Assembly (NCBI RefSeq): GCF_002585305.1
Contig: NZ_NUNF01000033.1
Location: forward strand, 20,119-84,118
Source of the DNA: Bacillus sp. AFS037270
Lineage (GTDB): Bacteria > Bacillota > Bacilli > Bacillales_B > DSM-18226
Direction: 5' to 3'
Length of the DNA: 64,000 bases
The translations under genes and the position numbers were made by a program. The notes under the pieces are model-generated. The model made no database searches. It saw only the letters and a program-made list of their open reading frames with translations, and was not told where the DNA came from. How positions within the stretch are numbered: the first letter of the stretch is position 1; each line of letters opens with the position of its first letter. Shown here in pieces: positions 9,646 to 17,794 of this stretch.

Positions 9646-10002
9646 TTACTTTTCCTCGATAGACTGGTCAAAGACGAATACGGTCATTGCTATATCTTCC
9701 TCGATATTAATATCGGAAAAAAGCCGCAAAACCTTTGCACCCATCAAGGTTTCAAATTTTAACAGGACCTCTGGCTTTTTATAGATTTCCTTTACGAATC
9801 TTGTTCTCGTCTCATGTACCATCTGTGTGCCCTGTTCTGAATGGATCATGAACTTTTCTACATTTGTCAGGTTTCCTTTCATTTCGCTGATCGCCCAGGA
9901 ACCGATAAATTTCGTGGTGATTTCCTTCGGTCCGTTGCCAACATATTCTTTTCTTACTTCACGAACAAGCATACTAAATTGATGTTCCATATTCTTTGTC
10001 AT
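9646..10002 (-). CDS. DUF2294 family protein (YrhF-like)
   Basis: A 118-residue soluble protein matching the DUF2294 layout: an N-terminal helix, GNGPKEITTKFIGSWAI, a VHETRTRFVKE helix, LMGAKVLRLFSDINIEED and a final VFVFDQ strand. B. subtilis YrhF, in the yrhEFG formate dehydrogenase cluster, belongs to this family as I recall. ATG 10002 follows GAGGAGGGCGGTTA. It lies 37 nt after the DUF1641 gene and 16 nt before fdhD, so it is an operon member. The biochemical function is not known; an accessory role with the formate enzyme is inferred from conserved linkage. Confidence 0.85.
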   Translation of the reverse strand: MTKNMEHQFSMLVREVRKEYVGNGPKEITTKFIGSWAISEMKGNLTNVEKFMIHSEQGTQMVHETRTRFVKEIYKKPEVLLKFETLMGAKVLRLFSDINIEEDIAMTVFVFDQSIEEK

Positions 10003-10039
10003 TAACCGCCCTCCTCATCTTTACAGTTCGGACTCCTTG

Positions 10040-10519
10040 TTACTCTTTTAATCCTTCTCCAATACCCTTTAACAGGTTAAATCCAAATCCTAAAGCACGG
10101 TTGATATCAGGATCTTTTACGGCCTTCATTAAGTCTAGGAGCCCAAACTTGGTATCGGCTTTTAATCCTTGCTCGGCCTTTTTCAATCCAGCCGTCAAGC
10201 TTTTGGCAAGCTTACTGGTTGTTTCAGGATCCAGTTCAGTCAAAATGCCGCCAGCAGCCATTGCATTATTAATCATGTTTGTCACTGGTTTTCGTGTAAG
10301 CTGACCGACCGCGATTTTTGCTGCGCTCTCTTTTGCTTTTAAGAGACTTCCTAAAGCATCCATCATTCCGCTAGCATGCAATTCCTGTAATAGATTCAAC
10401 GTCTCGAGTAACGAATCCTTATTTTGTGCGACCCCGGAAAGAAGATTCTCCAGGGATTCTATTTTCTTTTCTTCTTCTGTCACTTCCGTTTTTTGAATAG
10501 TTTGTATTGGCTTAGCCAT
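10040..10519 (-). CDS. DUF1641 family protein (YrhD-like)
   Basis: A 159-residue helical protein with the DUF1641 core GMMDALGSLLKAKESAAKIA and LTRKPVTNMINNAMAAGGIL. Such proteins are regularly encoded next to single-chain formate dehydrogenases (B. subtilis yrhD beside yrhE) and are thought to act as small partner subunits. The ATG shares one base with the upstream stop codon (TAATG at 10517-10521), and GGAGG lies in the end of the dehydrogenase gene, so translation is tightly coupled. There is no signal peptide or metal motif. Confidence 0.88.
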   Translation of the reverse strand: MAKPIQTIQKTEVTEEEKKIESLENLLSGVAQNKDSLLETLNLLQELHASGMMDALGSLLKAKESAAKIAVGQLTRKPVTNMINNAMAAGGILTELDPETTSKLAKSLTAGLKKAEQGLKADTKFGLLDLMKAVKDPDINRALGFGFNLLKGIGEGLKE

Positions 10520-13491
10520 TACCCATTCCTCCTGTCATAGAAACCAGGCTTAACATACTCGTTTACACTGGCAATCGGAACGTAATCTCCGCGTTCCCAC
10601 TTGCGGTAAATCTCAAGGCCCATCTGTGGTGTTCGCGTCGCATTACGTGGATTGTACCTTGGAAGTGGATTTTCCCCGTTAAGTTCAAGGACCTCCATCC
10701 GAACTTTGGCTTGTTTGTATGCCGGTGTATGTGTCACCACATCTACTGCCCCTCCAGTAAGCAGGTTAACCGCACTCTCGTGGCTGGAGGAATGCATTGG
10801 CACATACACCGTTTTTCCTGTCACACGGTCTGTTACTAGAACTGGCAGGCGAATCGCCCCATATGGAGATACAAGACGTACAAGTGAACCATCCTTTACG
10901 CCGCGCTCTTCTGCAAGTTCGGGGGATACCTCAACGAAAACTTTCGGGAATTTGTAGTTAAGTCCTTCTGATTTCTGTGTTAAGTTTCCCTCATGGAAGT
11001 GCTCCAACAGACGTCCATTATCTAATGAAAGATCGAATTCTTGCGGGAACTCCACTGGCGGCACATAATCAAACAGACCGAACCGAGCTTTTTTATCTGG
11101 GAAATGAAAGCCGTCTTGGTAAAGCAGCGGTGTGTCTGATCCATCAGGAGAACCCCAGTGGAAGCTGTTCCACCCTTCAAGAACATCGTAGCTGCATTGG
11201 CTGAAGAAAGGAGTTAAGCTTGCCATTTCCGCAAAAATTTCACTAGGATGAGTATAATTCCATTCAAAGCCCATCTGTTTCGCGAGCTGTGTAAGAATCC
11301 ACCAGTCCGGTTTACTATTCCCAAGAGGCTCTAATGCTTGATACAAACGCTGTACGCGACGTTCAGTATTTGTAAAAGTTCCATCTTTTTCAAGAGAAGG
11401 AGCTCCTGGCAAAATAACATCTGCGAATTGGGCTGTAGTTGATAAAAAGATTTCTTGTACGACAAGGAAATCTAACTTAGAAAGCATTTCCTGTGTATGA
11501 TTGGAGTCAGCATCAACCCATGCCATATCCTCCCCAGCGATGAACATCGCCTTCATCTCGCCTTTATCAATGGCTTCCAGCATCTGAATATTGTCGAGAC
11601 CAGAAGCTGCAGGGATGTCGACACCATAAGCCTTTTCAAACTTTGCACGTACTTGGTCATCCGTTACTAACTGATATCCAGGGAAGATATTCGGCATCGT
11701 CCCCATGTCAGCTGCGCCTTGTACGTTATTATGTCCCCGTAACGGGTATGCTCCAGCATTTGGCCGTAACATGTTTCCTGTTGCAAGGAGTAGGTTTGCA
11801 ATCGCAACAGAAGTGTGTGAACCCGCGATGTTTTGTGTCACACCCATCCCCCAACAAATCACTGTTCCATCCGCATCATGAATCATTTCTGCCATTTGAA
11901 TCAAAGTTTCTTTAGCAATACCTGTAATCTTTTCTGCCTCTTTAAGAGTATATGGCTCCATCATTTTTAAGAACTCATCATACTGGTTGACATGCTTTTG
12001 AATAAATGGCTCATCATGCCAGCCTTGATCGATCATATACTTCGTAACAGCTGATAGCCATACGTAGTCTGTTCCTTGTTTCGGACGAACGAACAAGTCG
12101 GCACGGTCTCCCATTTCATGTCGGCGCACGTCAACGGTAATTAATTTTTGTCCGTGAAGTTTTTGCGCACGTTTGATACGTGTCGCAAGTACAGGATGTC
12201 CTTCTGCAGGGGCACATCCTACAAGTATGACAAGACCCGCACCCGCTATATCTTTAATTGTTCCGGTGTCGCCGCCGATGCCTCCTGTTTGTTGTAATCC
12301 CCATGAAGCTGGTGACTGACAATAACGAGAGCAGTTGTCCACATTATTGGTTCCAAACACTTGGCGGGCCAATTTTTGAATCAGGTAGTTTTCTTCGTTC
12401 GTAATCTTAGAGGATGAAATAAAACCGATGGAATCACTACCGTAACTTTCTTTAATCCCACCCAATTTCTTTGCAACGAGAGAAAGGGCCTCATCCCAAG
12501 TTGCTTCTACAAACACATTACCTTGACGGATTAAAGGTGCCGTAATCCGCTCGTTTGAATTTACATAGTCCCAGCCAAATTTACCTTTTACACAGGTGGA
12601 AACACTATTTACAGGAGCGTTTTCCGATGGTTCGATTTTGAGAATTTCACGATCTTTTGTCCAAACTTCAAAGGAACAGCCTACACCGCAGAACGTACAA
12701 ACGGTTTTTGTTTTCTTTATACGTGTTTCACGCATCGCTGCTTCTACTTCTGAAACGGCAAAAATTGTTTGATAATCAGGCTCTACCGCTTTGACAATGT
12801 CAATCATCGGTGTAAGCAAGTCATCTGAGATGCTTGTCATAAATCCAGCATTTCCAAGCATCGATTTTTCCATCAAGGCATTACAAGGGCAAACGGACAC
12901 ACACTGACCACAAGATACGCATGAGGATTCGTTAATACTTTTTCCTCCGTCCCATAAAACACGAGGCTGACCGCTTTCCCAGTTAATTGTTAACGTTTCA
13001 TTCACTTGAAGATCCTGACAGGTCTCCACACAACGTCCACATAAGATACATTGATCTGGATCGTACCGATAAAACGGATGAGACATATCTACCTCATAGT
13101 CTTTAGAACGATGAGGGCGTGTTTGGTGTTCAACCCCCATCATTTCTGCCGTATTATGTACACGGCAATTGCCATTGTTATTGTCACATACGGTGCAGTA
13201 TAATAGATGGTTTTCTAAAATACGGTCCATTGCTTCCTCCTGTGCTTCCTTCGCAAGCTCAGACGAGGTCAAAATGTCCATGCCGTCTTCCATCACAGTC
13301 GAACATGCACGCATAATGTTACCGTTTATTTCACACATACAGGTATCACAGCTCTGCACTGGACCTAGAACTTCAGAATAGCAGATGTGCGGATGGTCCA
13401 TTTCCTGTTGCAGAAAATAATCTAAAATACGCGTTCCTTTTTCTACCTCATGTGCTGTTCCATTAATAAGCACATTGATTTTTTCTTTCAC
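10519..13491 (-). CDS. fdhF: Molybdenum formate dehydrogenase, ferredoxin-fused catalytic subunit (YrhE-like)
   Basis: A 990-residue cytoplasmic formate dehydrogenase. In order it has a [2Fe-2S] ferredoxin domain (CYSEVLGPVQSCDTCMCE), His/Cys and 4Fe-4S ligands (CTVCDNNNGNC; CILCGRCVETC; CVSCGQCVSVCP), a 4Fe-4S molybdopterin domain (CTFCGVGCSF), the Mo-bisMGD core and the C-terminal dinucleotide-binding domain. The Mo ligand region NCSRYCQSP (near residue 390) has Cys, not selenocysteine. The longest frame starts at TTG 13512, but those codons contain the ribosome binding site GGAGGA, so GTG 13491 six bases later is the likely start. No NADH-binding partner is encoded nearby; the electron acceptor is unknown. 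Confidence 0.95.
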   Translation of the reverse strand: MKEKINVLINGTAHEVEKGTRILDYFLQQEMDHPHICYSEVLGPVQSCDTCMCEINGNIMRACSTVMEDGMDILTSSELAKEAQEEAMDRILENHLLYCTVCDNNNGNCRVHNTAEMMGVEHQTRPHRSKDYEVDMSHPFYRYDPDQCILCGRCVETCQDLQVNETLTINWESGQPRVLWDGGKSINESSCVSCGQCVSVCPCNALMEKSMLGNAGFMTSISDDLLTPMIDIVKAVEPDYQTIFAVSEVEAAMRETRIKKTKTVCTFCGVGCSFEVWTKDREILKIEPSENAPVNSVSTCVKGKFGWDYVNSNERITAPLIRQGNVFVEATWDEALSLVAKKLGGIKESYGSDSIGFISSSKITNEENYLIQKLARQVFGTNNVDNCSRYCQSPASWGLQQTGGIGGDTGTIKDIAGAGLVILVGCAPAEGHPVLATRIKRAQKLHGQKLITVDVRRHEMGDRADLFVRPKQGTDYVWLSAVTKYMIDQGWHDEPFIQKHVNQYDEFLKMMEPYTLKEAEKITGIAKETLIQMAEMIHDADGTVICWGMGVTQNIAGSHTSVAIANLLLATGNMLRPNAGAYPLRGHNNVQGAADMGTMPNIFPGYQLVTDDQVRAKFEKAYGVDIPAASGLDNIQMLEAIDKGEMKAMFIAGEDMAWVDADSNHTQEMLSKLDFLVVQEIFLSTTAQFADVILPGAPSLEKDGTFTNTERRVQRLYQALEPLGNSKPDWWILTQLAKQMGFEWNYTHPSEIFAEMASLTPFFSQCSYDVLEGWNSFHWGSPDGSDTPLLYQDGFHFPDKKARFGLFDYVPPVEFPQEFDLSLDNGRLLEHFHEGNLTQKSEGLNYKFPKVFVEVSPELAEERGVKDGSLVRLVSPYGAIRLPVLVTDRVTGKTVYVPMHSSSHESAVNLLTGGAVDVVTHTPAYKQAKVRMEVLELNGENPLPRYNPRNATRTPQMGLEIYRKWERGDYVPIASVNEYVKPGFYDRRNG

Positions 13492-13647
13492 TGTAAGTCC
13501 TCCTTCTTTCAAAGCAAGAAATCTATTTATCTACGAATAAGATCACTTTTATGACCAATATATCCTATCCTGAATTCTTCCTTAACTGTAACTAGTCCTT
13601 CTTTTTCTATAAAACTATTAATATGTTTAATGTACAAATACTAGTCG

Positions 13648-14460
13648 TTAAACAGCTTTTTTGATACTTGGCTTTGCTATTGCTAATGTTTGAAGAGATT
13701 CTTTATGAATGATCCAATAGATGAAGGCAACAAAAACCGCGCCGCCAATAGCATTTCCCAATACTACTGGGACAAAATTAGTGAAATAATTTCCCCATGT
13801 AAAGTGCCCTGAAAAGATAGCTGCAGGGATTACGAACATGTTAGCTACAACTTGCTGAAAGCCGATCGCTACAAACCCCATAATCGGAAACCAAATGGCA
13901 AACATTTTTCCAACAATATCATTTGAACTAAAAGCCATCCAAACAGCTAAGCAAACGAGCCAGTTGCAACCAACAGCGGAAATTAAGCTTTGAATAAAGG
14001 TTTCGTCTATTTTCTCTTCTGCGATTGCCACGGTTTTGTTTAGGAAAGGACCTGTTTCCGTTAACCCTACTATGTGACCAAAGAAGTAGGCAACGAAGAT
14101 TGCTCCCATAAAATTACTTACTAATATTAAGAGCCAATTTTTCACTAATTGTCCTAGCGTAGCACGCTTTGCTAATACGGCAATCGGAAGTGCCATCATA
14201 TTTCCTGTAACCAATTCTCCACCTGCAATTACGATTAATATTAGTCCTATTGGGAAAACCGCAGCACCAATTAGTGAGCTGAAGGAACCCCATTCCTCCG
14301 GTAAATTAGCGGTTACTCGGATATCTAATAGGAATCCAAGTGCAATAAAGGCACCGCCTAAAAATCCTAATAAAAGTGCATGTCCAGGCTTCATTGATGC
14401 CTTTCTGGCACCAGCCTCAACTGCTAACTCCACAATACGCCTGGAACTATGAAACGCCAT
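13648..14460 (-). CDS. Formate/nitrite transporter (FNT family)
   Basis: A 270-residue FocA/NirC-type pentameric channel with six hydrophobic segments. The first is GHALLLGFLGGAFIALGFLL. Next comes the family region around GGELVTGNMMALPIA (about residue 80). The re-entrant-loop and HFTWGNYFTNFVPVVLGNAIGG motif is near residue 218. It moves formate and/or nitrite. Its place ahead of formate dehydrogenase matches B. subtilis yrhG beside yrhE and favours formate import. ATG 14460 follows GGGAGG. It is separated from fdhF by about 155 nt, but both appear to share the long leader upstream. Confidence 0.93.
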   Translation of the reverse strand: MAFHSSRRIVELAVEAGARKASMKPGHALLLGFLGGAFIALGFLLDIRVTANLPEEWGSFSSLIGAAVFPIGLILIVIAGGELVTGNMMALPIAVLAKRATLGQLVKNWLLILVSNFMGAIFVAYFFGHIVGLTETGPFLNKTVAIAEEKIDETFIQSLISAVGCNWLVCLAVWMAFSSNDIVGKMFAIWFPIMGFVAIGFQQVVANMFVIPAAIFSGHFTWGNYFTNFVPVVLGNAIGGAVFVAFIYWIIHKESLQTLAIAKPSIKKAV

Positions 14461-14488
14461 AAACTTTTCCTCCCATTAGTTGATGTAA

Positions 14489-14575
14489 GCATGGGGGCGG
14501 TTCTGGAAGCACGGGGACGGTTCTCTTGCTCCTTTAGAAGCAGGAGAACCGTCCCCATGCTTCGCTCCTGCTTCA
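14489..14575. repeat. Dispersed hairpin repeat, copy 1 (composite)
   Basis: The core hairpin is 14509-14560: left arm GCACGGGGACGGTTCTC, right arm GAGAACCGTCCCCATGC, one mismatch, with an inner TGCT/AGCA stem. A second, slightly diverged left arm (GCATGGGGGCGGTTCT, 14489-14504) is duplicated in front, and a GCTTC-containing tail follows. It lies 29 nt upstream of the FNT start, within its presumed leader. Confidence 0.85.
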
Positions 14576-14587
14576 AAAACGCAAAAA

Positions 14588-14641
14588 AGCCCACCATAAA
14601 TCGGTTCTCATGCCAATGCATGTACCGTTTTATAGTGGGCT
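14588..14641 (-). terminator. Terminator-like hairpin in the leader of the FNT/formate dehydrogenase operon
   Basis: On the minus strand, AGCCCACTATAAAACGG (14641-14625) pairs with CCGATTTATGGTGGGCT (14604-14588), with only two mismatched positions, followed immediately by TTTTTT. It sits between a good promoter (14769-14797) and the FNT start, so it is a candidate attenuator. It could instead be a leftover terminator of a lost gene. Confidence 0.7.
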
Positions 14642-14661
14642 GACAGCTGAGCATATCTCAT
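14608..14661 (-). other. Possible 17-residue leader peptide
   Basis: A short frame beginning with ATG 14661 encodes MRYAQLSAHYKTVHALA and stops inside the hairpin at 14588-14641. Translation through it would disturb the hairpin. GGGAAAG lies about 10-12 nt upstream, a poor spacing. The coding status is speculative. Confidence 0.25.
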
Positions 14662-14768
14662 ACTAGCAATCTTTCCCGCCAAATACACTACGTCAAGAAC
14701 AGGATGCTGCAGTCAATTTTTTTATTAACTGGCATCAATGAACTTTCCATACTCTATAAACCTTTCTA

Positions 14769-14797
14769 ATAGTATCATGTAAATACAGATTTGTGAA
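14769..14797 (-). promoter_or_regulatory. Sigma-A-type promoter upstream of the FNT leader
   Basis: On the minus strand TTCACA (14797-14792), a 17-bp spacer, then TACTAT (14774-14769). Transcription would begin near 14762, giving a leader of about 300 nt before the FNT start codon. Confidence 0.5.
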
Positions 14798-14829
14798 CAT
14801 TTTAAGAATTTTTTTTGGTTTTTTTCATT

Positions 14830-14903
14830 ATTCATAATGCCAAACCAGCTAGCTTCACTCCACGGAACATCGATGACTGGATAGTGGCTACGGCTTTTGT
14901 TTC
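14830..14903 (-). pseudogene. Fragment of an ADP-glucose pyrophosphorylase gene (glgC-like)
   Basis: On the minus strand this stretch reads E-T-K-A-V-A-T-I, then after a one-base deletion VIDVPWSEASWFGIMN. It aligns with [25 protein letters not shown] of the intact glgC at 22228-23403, and the nucleotides align throughout with one gap. Homology fades on both sides, so only about 25 codons of a second glgC-like gene remain. No start or ribosome binding site. Confidence 0.6.
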
Positions 14904-15602
14904 ACTAATAATTCCTCTCAATACGTTGGTACTTTTCTTCTTTATTCAACAAACCTGTACCGTTAGTCAAACAATAAAAAAGGCTCTACTCCTTTTTGAA
15001 GTAAGGCCCCCTATTCTATTTAATAGCAAGTAAACGATTGAATTTGTCGTAAGTCTATTCCGAAATAAACCCATCTAAATCCAGTCCAACGATACCCTGA
15101 GATTAGAGTTTCGACCAACGAAGGTTGGATAAAACCAAAATTGATCAAAACCTCATAGCCATACATAAGTGTATCTGAATAAACATCTTGCAATTCCTCC
15201 AGCATCGACCGCATATGCTTCTGCTAAGTTTTATGAACAATTCACAAGTGTTTGACAAATCAAATACAAAATGTAAAGCACATTTATATTACATTATGGG
15301 CGCCAACACAGTCATATAGGTATCGACCTACATATAGTACACAAAGTAATGAGCCGCTGTTTTGGAGGGGTTTATTTGTACAGACAATTCCTGATCATAT
15401 GTATGGCAGCTTAAGTATAATTGGCATTTCTAATTCGAATACATTAGGATTGGTCGAATACCTTTTAACCTGGAATGGTACTCAATTTATATCGGAAAGA
15501 TTGGCAACAGCGATACTTGGAACAAAGTTAAGCAGCCTCTACTAATGTCGAAAAATCACGCTTGTTTCAAGTTCAAATGTATTATCTCTGGGGGGTATAA
15601 GA
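14904..15602. other. Gene-poor stretch with unassigned open frames
   Basis: About 700 bases without a supported gene. A minus-strand frame (15020-15214, 64 codons, containing SGYRWTGFRWVYFGIDLRQ) and a plus-strand frame (15252-15545, TTG start, containing LFWRGLFVQ and SNTLGLVEYLLTWNGTQF) look protein-like in composition. Neither has a ribosome binding site, and I do not recognise either. Decayed gene remnants are likely, given the glgC fragment beside them. Confidence 0.4.
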
Positions 15603-16091
15603 ATGACAAATTTCTATTCTTTTCATGGTACTATCACCATGATTAGTGATCTTATAGGGCAAAATGGTGAAGAAGAAAGCTGTAATAAATTAATGTCTGT
15701 AGAAAACGGAATGGGAACAATCGTAAATTTCGTGGTTTCACCCACAACTTACTTTGTAGATCATTTAATGGTGGCTGTTGGAGATAGAGTAACCGGATAT
15801 TATGATGGGAATGCACCGGTTCCTCTTATATATCCACCACAATATCGAGCACTTGTAATGGTAAAAGATAGTCCTTATCAGAATGTAAAAGTAGATTATT
15901 TCGATAGTCAATTGCTGAGTAGTGATGGACGATTACAATTAAATATATCTCCATATACCCAAATTGTTTTAACAAATGGGCAACCCTTTAAAAGAAACCC
16001 TGCGAACCGAGATCTAATTGTTGTCTATGGACCTTCCACAAAAAGTATCCCCGCCCAAACGACACCCTATAGGATAATAGTTTTGTGTTAG
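15603..16091 (+). CDS. Conserved uncharacterised protein
   Basis: A 162-residue protein with a good start (ATG 15603 after GGGGGGTATAAGA). It has no signal peptide or membrane helix. It is rich in beta strands, with a first half (FYSFHGTITMISDL, ENGMGTIVNFVVSPTTYFVD) and conserved-looking hydrophobic core segments (VPLIYPPQYRALVM, NPANRDLIVVYGPSTKSIP). I recall similar orphan proteins of this length in other Bacillus genomes but know no function. A terminator follows at 16155. It sits between degenerate sequences yet is itself intact. Confidence 0.75.
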   Translation: MTNFYSFHGTITMISDLIGQNGEEESCNKLMSVENGMGTIVNFVVSPTTYFVDHLMVAVGDRVTGYYDGNAPVPLIYPPQYRALVMVKDSPYQNVKVDYFDSQLLSSDGRLQLNISPYTQIVLTNGQPFKRNPANRDLIVVYGPSTKSIPAQTTPYRIIVLC

Positions 16092-16154
16092 AGGTTATTT
16101 TAGAATAAGTTGGTGTTGAATAGTTAATCGTAAAGGTAAATAAACTCTCAAAGA

Positions 16155-16189
16155 AAAGGGTATCCAGACATAACGACCGGATGCCCTTT
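16155..16189 (+). terminator. Terminator hairpin
   Basis: Stem AAAGGGTATCC / GGATGCCCTTT (one G-U pair) with a 13-nt loop, 64 nt after the 15603-16091 gene. It also faces the small minus-strand gene at 16235-16369 and may serve both. Confidence 0.6.
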
Positions 16190-16234
16190 ATGAGGAAGTA
16201 CCATTCGAAATCCTTTTAATCCAAGATCCCGTAT

Positions 16235-16369
16235 TTAATTCGCCCATTGTTTCAGAACTTGTTCTTTTGCGATTCGGTAAACTTCTTCTTCTGTTTGGTT
16301 TTTAGGAGCTATTACATTGGTTTGATAAACTTTCCCTTTATGAGTTACATAGATTGTATACTTGTACAT
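16235..16369 (-). CDS. Small stress-type protein, BA3454-like family
   Basis: A 44-residue protein starting at ATG 16369, eight nt after AAAGGGGAT. The sequence begins MYKYTIYVTHKGKVYQTNVI and ends AKEQVLKQWAN. This strand-strand-helix pattern with KGK.Y.TNVI and a terminal QV.KQW resembles the small BA3454-type stress proteins of bacilli (family name from memory). It is convergent with the 15603 gene, with a shared terminator between. Function unknown. Confidence 0.7.
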   Translation of the reverse strand: MYKYTIYVTHKGKVYQTNVIAPKNQTEEEVYRIAKEQVLKQWAN

Positions 16370-16754
16370 TTTGTTCTATCCCCTTTTTTAACTTTTTTAT
16401 ATTTTACAAATAAAATGAAAGTGATTAAAGCTAAAAAAAAGGTCAAGATTTGACAAATTATCAACTTAACAAACAAGAAATATTCCCCCTATCAACGGTA
16501 TTGACTGGAAAAGTTAATAAAATCAACAAACTTTTTATGATTTATTCTCTTATGTATGTTGTTACAATTCTTATAACGAAGAAAAATGTCGAAATATATT
16601 CGGAAACTTTGTTGCTTTTGGACCTTAAAAGGGATCATTTACTAAGTTTCTAGGCAATTTCCGCAAATGTTCTTACAAAAGATGCCACAAAGTATCTATC
16701 TACACGGGTTGATGAACTTATACGAAAACAACAATTTATACGAAAATAGTCTAA

Positions 16755-17001
16755 CTAAAAAAGTCCGAGTCCTTGTTGGAGTTATATTTGTAGATGAGCA
16801 TGTCATGCAAATCATACATATTTCAGTAAACCCATCCCATTGTGGCCGAGTAATAGGAAAAAAATGGTTAAGGTCCAAAAAGAACTATATAAAGTTCCTC
16901 ATTTTATCCTCGACGAATATACAAAAGCATTTTTTGTTAAATCTGATCTAAATGAATCTTTATCAGCTAGATTGGCAGAAAGACCGGTTTATACCTATTA
17001 A
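16755..17001 (+). pseudogene. Decayed second copy of ribT (GNAT acetyltransferase)
   Basis: Reading frames here match intact ribT (19108-19494). [23 protein letters not shown] aligns with [23 protein letters not shown]. After a frame change, MVKVQKELYKVPHF...DEYTKAFFVK aligns with [14 protein letters not shown]...[10 protein letters not shown], ending at TAA 16999. The N-terminal third is lost or unrecognisable. The Arg of the acetyl-CoA loop (SHRGKGIG) is Cys here (SHCGRVIG). At least one frameshift; not expressed as RibT. Confidence 0.75.
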
Positions 17002-17010
17002 AAATGGCAT

Positions 17011-17051
17011 AAAAAAAGTAGTTGCTATCAACATGATAACACTACTTTTTT
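17011..17051 (-). terminator. Terminator of the MerR-thioredoxin operon
   Basis: Stem AAAAAAAGTAGT / ACTACTTTTTT with an imperfect inner extension. It lies 9 nt after the thioredoxin stop, and A/T runs on both sides make it potentially bidirectional. Confidence 0.8.
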
Positions 17052-17059
17052 ATGGTTTC

Positions 17060-17368
17060 TTAGACAACACTTTCTATTCTTGATTTTATTTCTTCTTTAT
17101 AATGGAGACCTCGTAGTGACTCCACTATTTGTCCGTTTTTAAATAAAATCATAGTGGGAATTCCCTGAATTCTATATTTTGCCGTTAGCTCCAATTCTTT
17201 ATCTGCATCCACCTTAGCAATTAAAATGTTTTCCGCCCACTCTTCCGATAGTTCCTTCAGTATAGGTTCCTGTATACGGCATGGAGCACATCTTGGGGCC
17301 CCAAATTCAACAATTGTTATTCCTTTTTCTATAAATTTATCAAATGTATGAAAGTCTAATTCTTTCAT
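17060..17368 (-). CDS. Thioredoxin-family protein with CAPC active site
   Basis: A 102-residue single-domain thioredoxin fold protein. The active site is C27-A-P-C30 in GAPRCAPCRIQEP instead of the usual WCGPC, and the cis-proline loop is GIPTMILFKNG. It is expected to be a cytoplasmic dithiol reductant. The start is ATG 17368 (TTG 17371 just before it is also possible) after AAGGAGG. It lies 18 nt downstream of a MerR-family regulator gene and shares its promoter. The CAPC centre, missing Trp and linkage to MerR suggest a specialised thiol-stress thioredoxin rather than housekeeping TrxA (inference). Confidence 0.93.
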   Translation of the reverse strand: MKELDFHTFDKFIEKGITIVEFGAPRCAPCRIQEPILKELSEEWAENILIAKVDADKELELTAKYRIQGIPTMILFKNGQIVESLRGLHYKEEIKSRIESVV

Positions 17369-17386
17369 CAATGATAAAACCTCCTT

Positions 17387-17761
17387 TTATTTTTCATCAC
17401 CAAACGGGGGAATCTGTTCGTTTTTTATTGCTGTTATCCGATCAACTAGGTTGGAGCGTATCATTGTCAGTAATTCAATTTGTTGATCCAGTTCCTCCAG
17501 TTTTTCTTCGTAAATAGGGAGTACTTCCGTACAGAACGCTTCCTTTTTTTTCAGAACGCAATGCAAAAAGCCTGAGAGTTGCTCAATCGATAGTCCCAAA
17601 CTTAAATAAAACTTAATTGTATTGACTTGTTCAACTGCTAAATCATGATATTCGCGATAGCCGTTTTCCAATCGCAATGGGCTTAGAATTCCTTGTTCTT
17701 CGTAATACCGTAATGACCGAATGCTCACACCAGTTAATTTAGATAGCTCACCAATTTTCAA
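17387..17761 (-). CDS. MerR-family transcriptional regulator
   Basis: A 124-residue activator/repressor: winged helix (LKIGELSKLTGVSIRSLRYYEEQGIL), then the ENGYREY wing, then a dimerising coiled coil. Cysteines at about 68 and 77 (FLHC, EAFC) are candidate sensing residues. The open frame extends to ATG 17839, but that would run through the promoter and operator. TTG 17761, seven to ten nt after AAGGGGGG, gives the canonical MerR N terminus and is preferred. The promoter directly upstream has a 20-bp spacer filled by a palindrome, which is how MerR proteins act, so autoregulation with the thioredoxin gene is likely. Confidence 0.93.
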   Translation of the reverse strand: MKIGELSKLTGVSIRSLRYYEEQGILSPLRLENGYREYHDLAVEQVNTIKFYLSLGLSIEQLSGFLHCVLKKKEAFCTEVLPIYEEKLEELDQQIELLTMIRSNLVDRITAIKNEQIPPFGDEK

Positions 17762-17794
17762 TGAGGTTTCCCCCCTTCGTGATGTCTTAAGCAC

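Noticed and set aside
14449..14654. Open frames running through the hairpin repeats (also at 27297-27581 and 42626-42826)
   Set aside because: They share an ENRPHAS/ENRPRAS segment only because it is a translation of the repeat arm; not genes.
16450..16653. 67-codon plus-strand frame
   Set aside because: TTG start without ribosome binding site, AT-driven composition, no recognisable sequence; judged non-coding.
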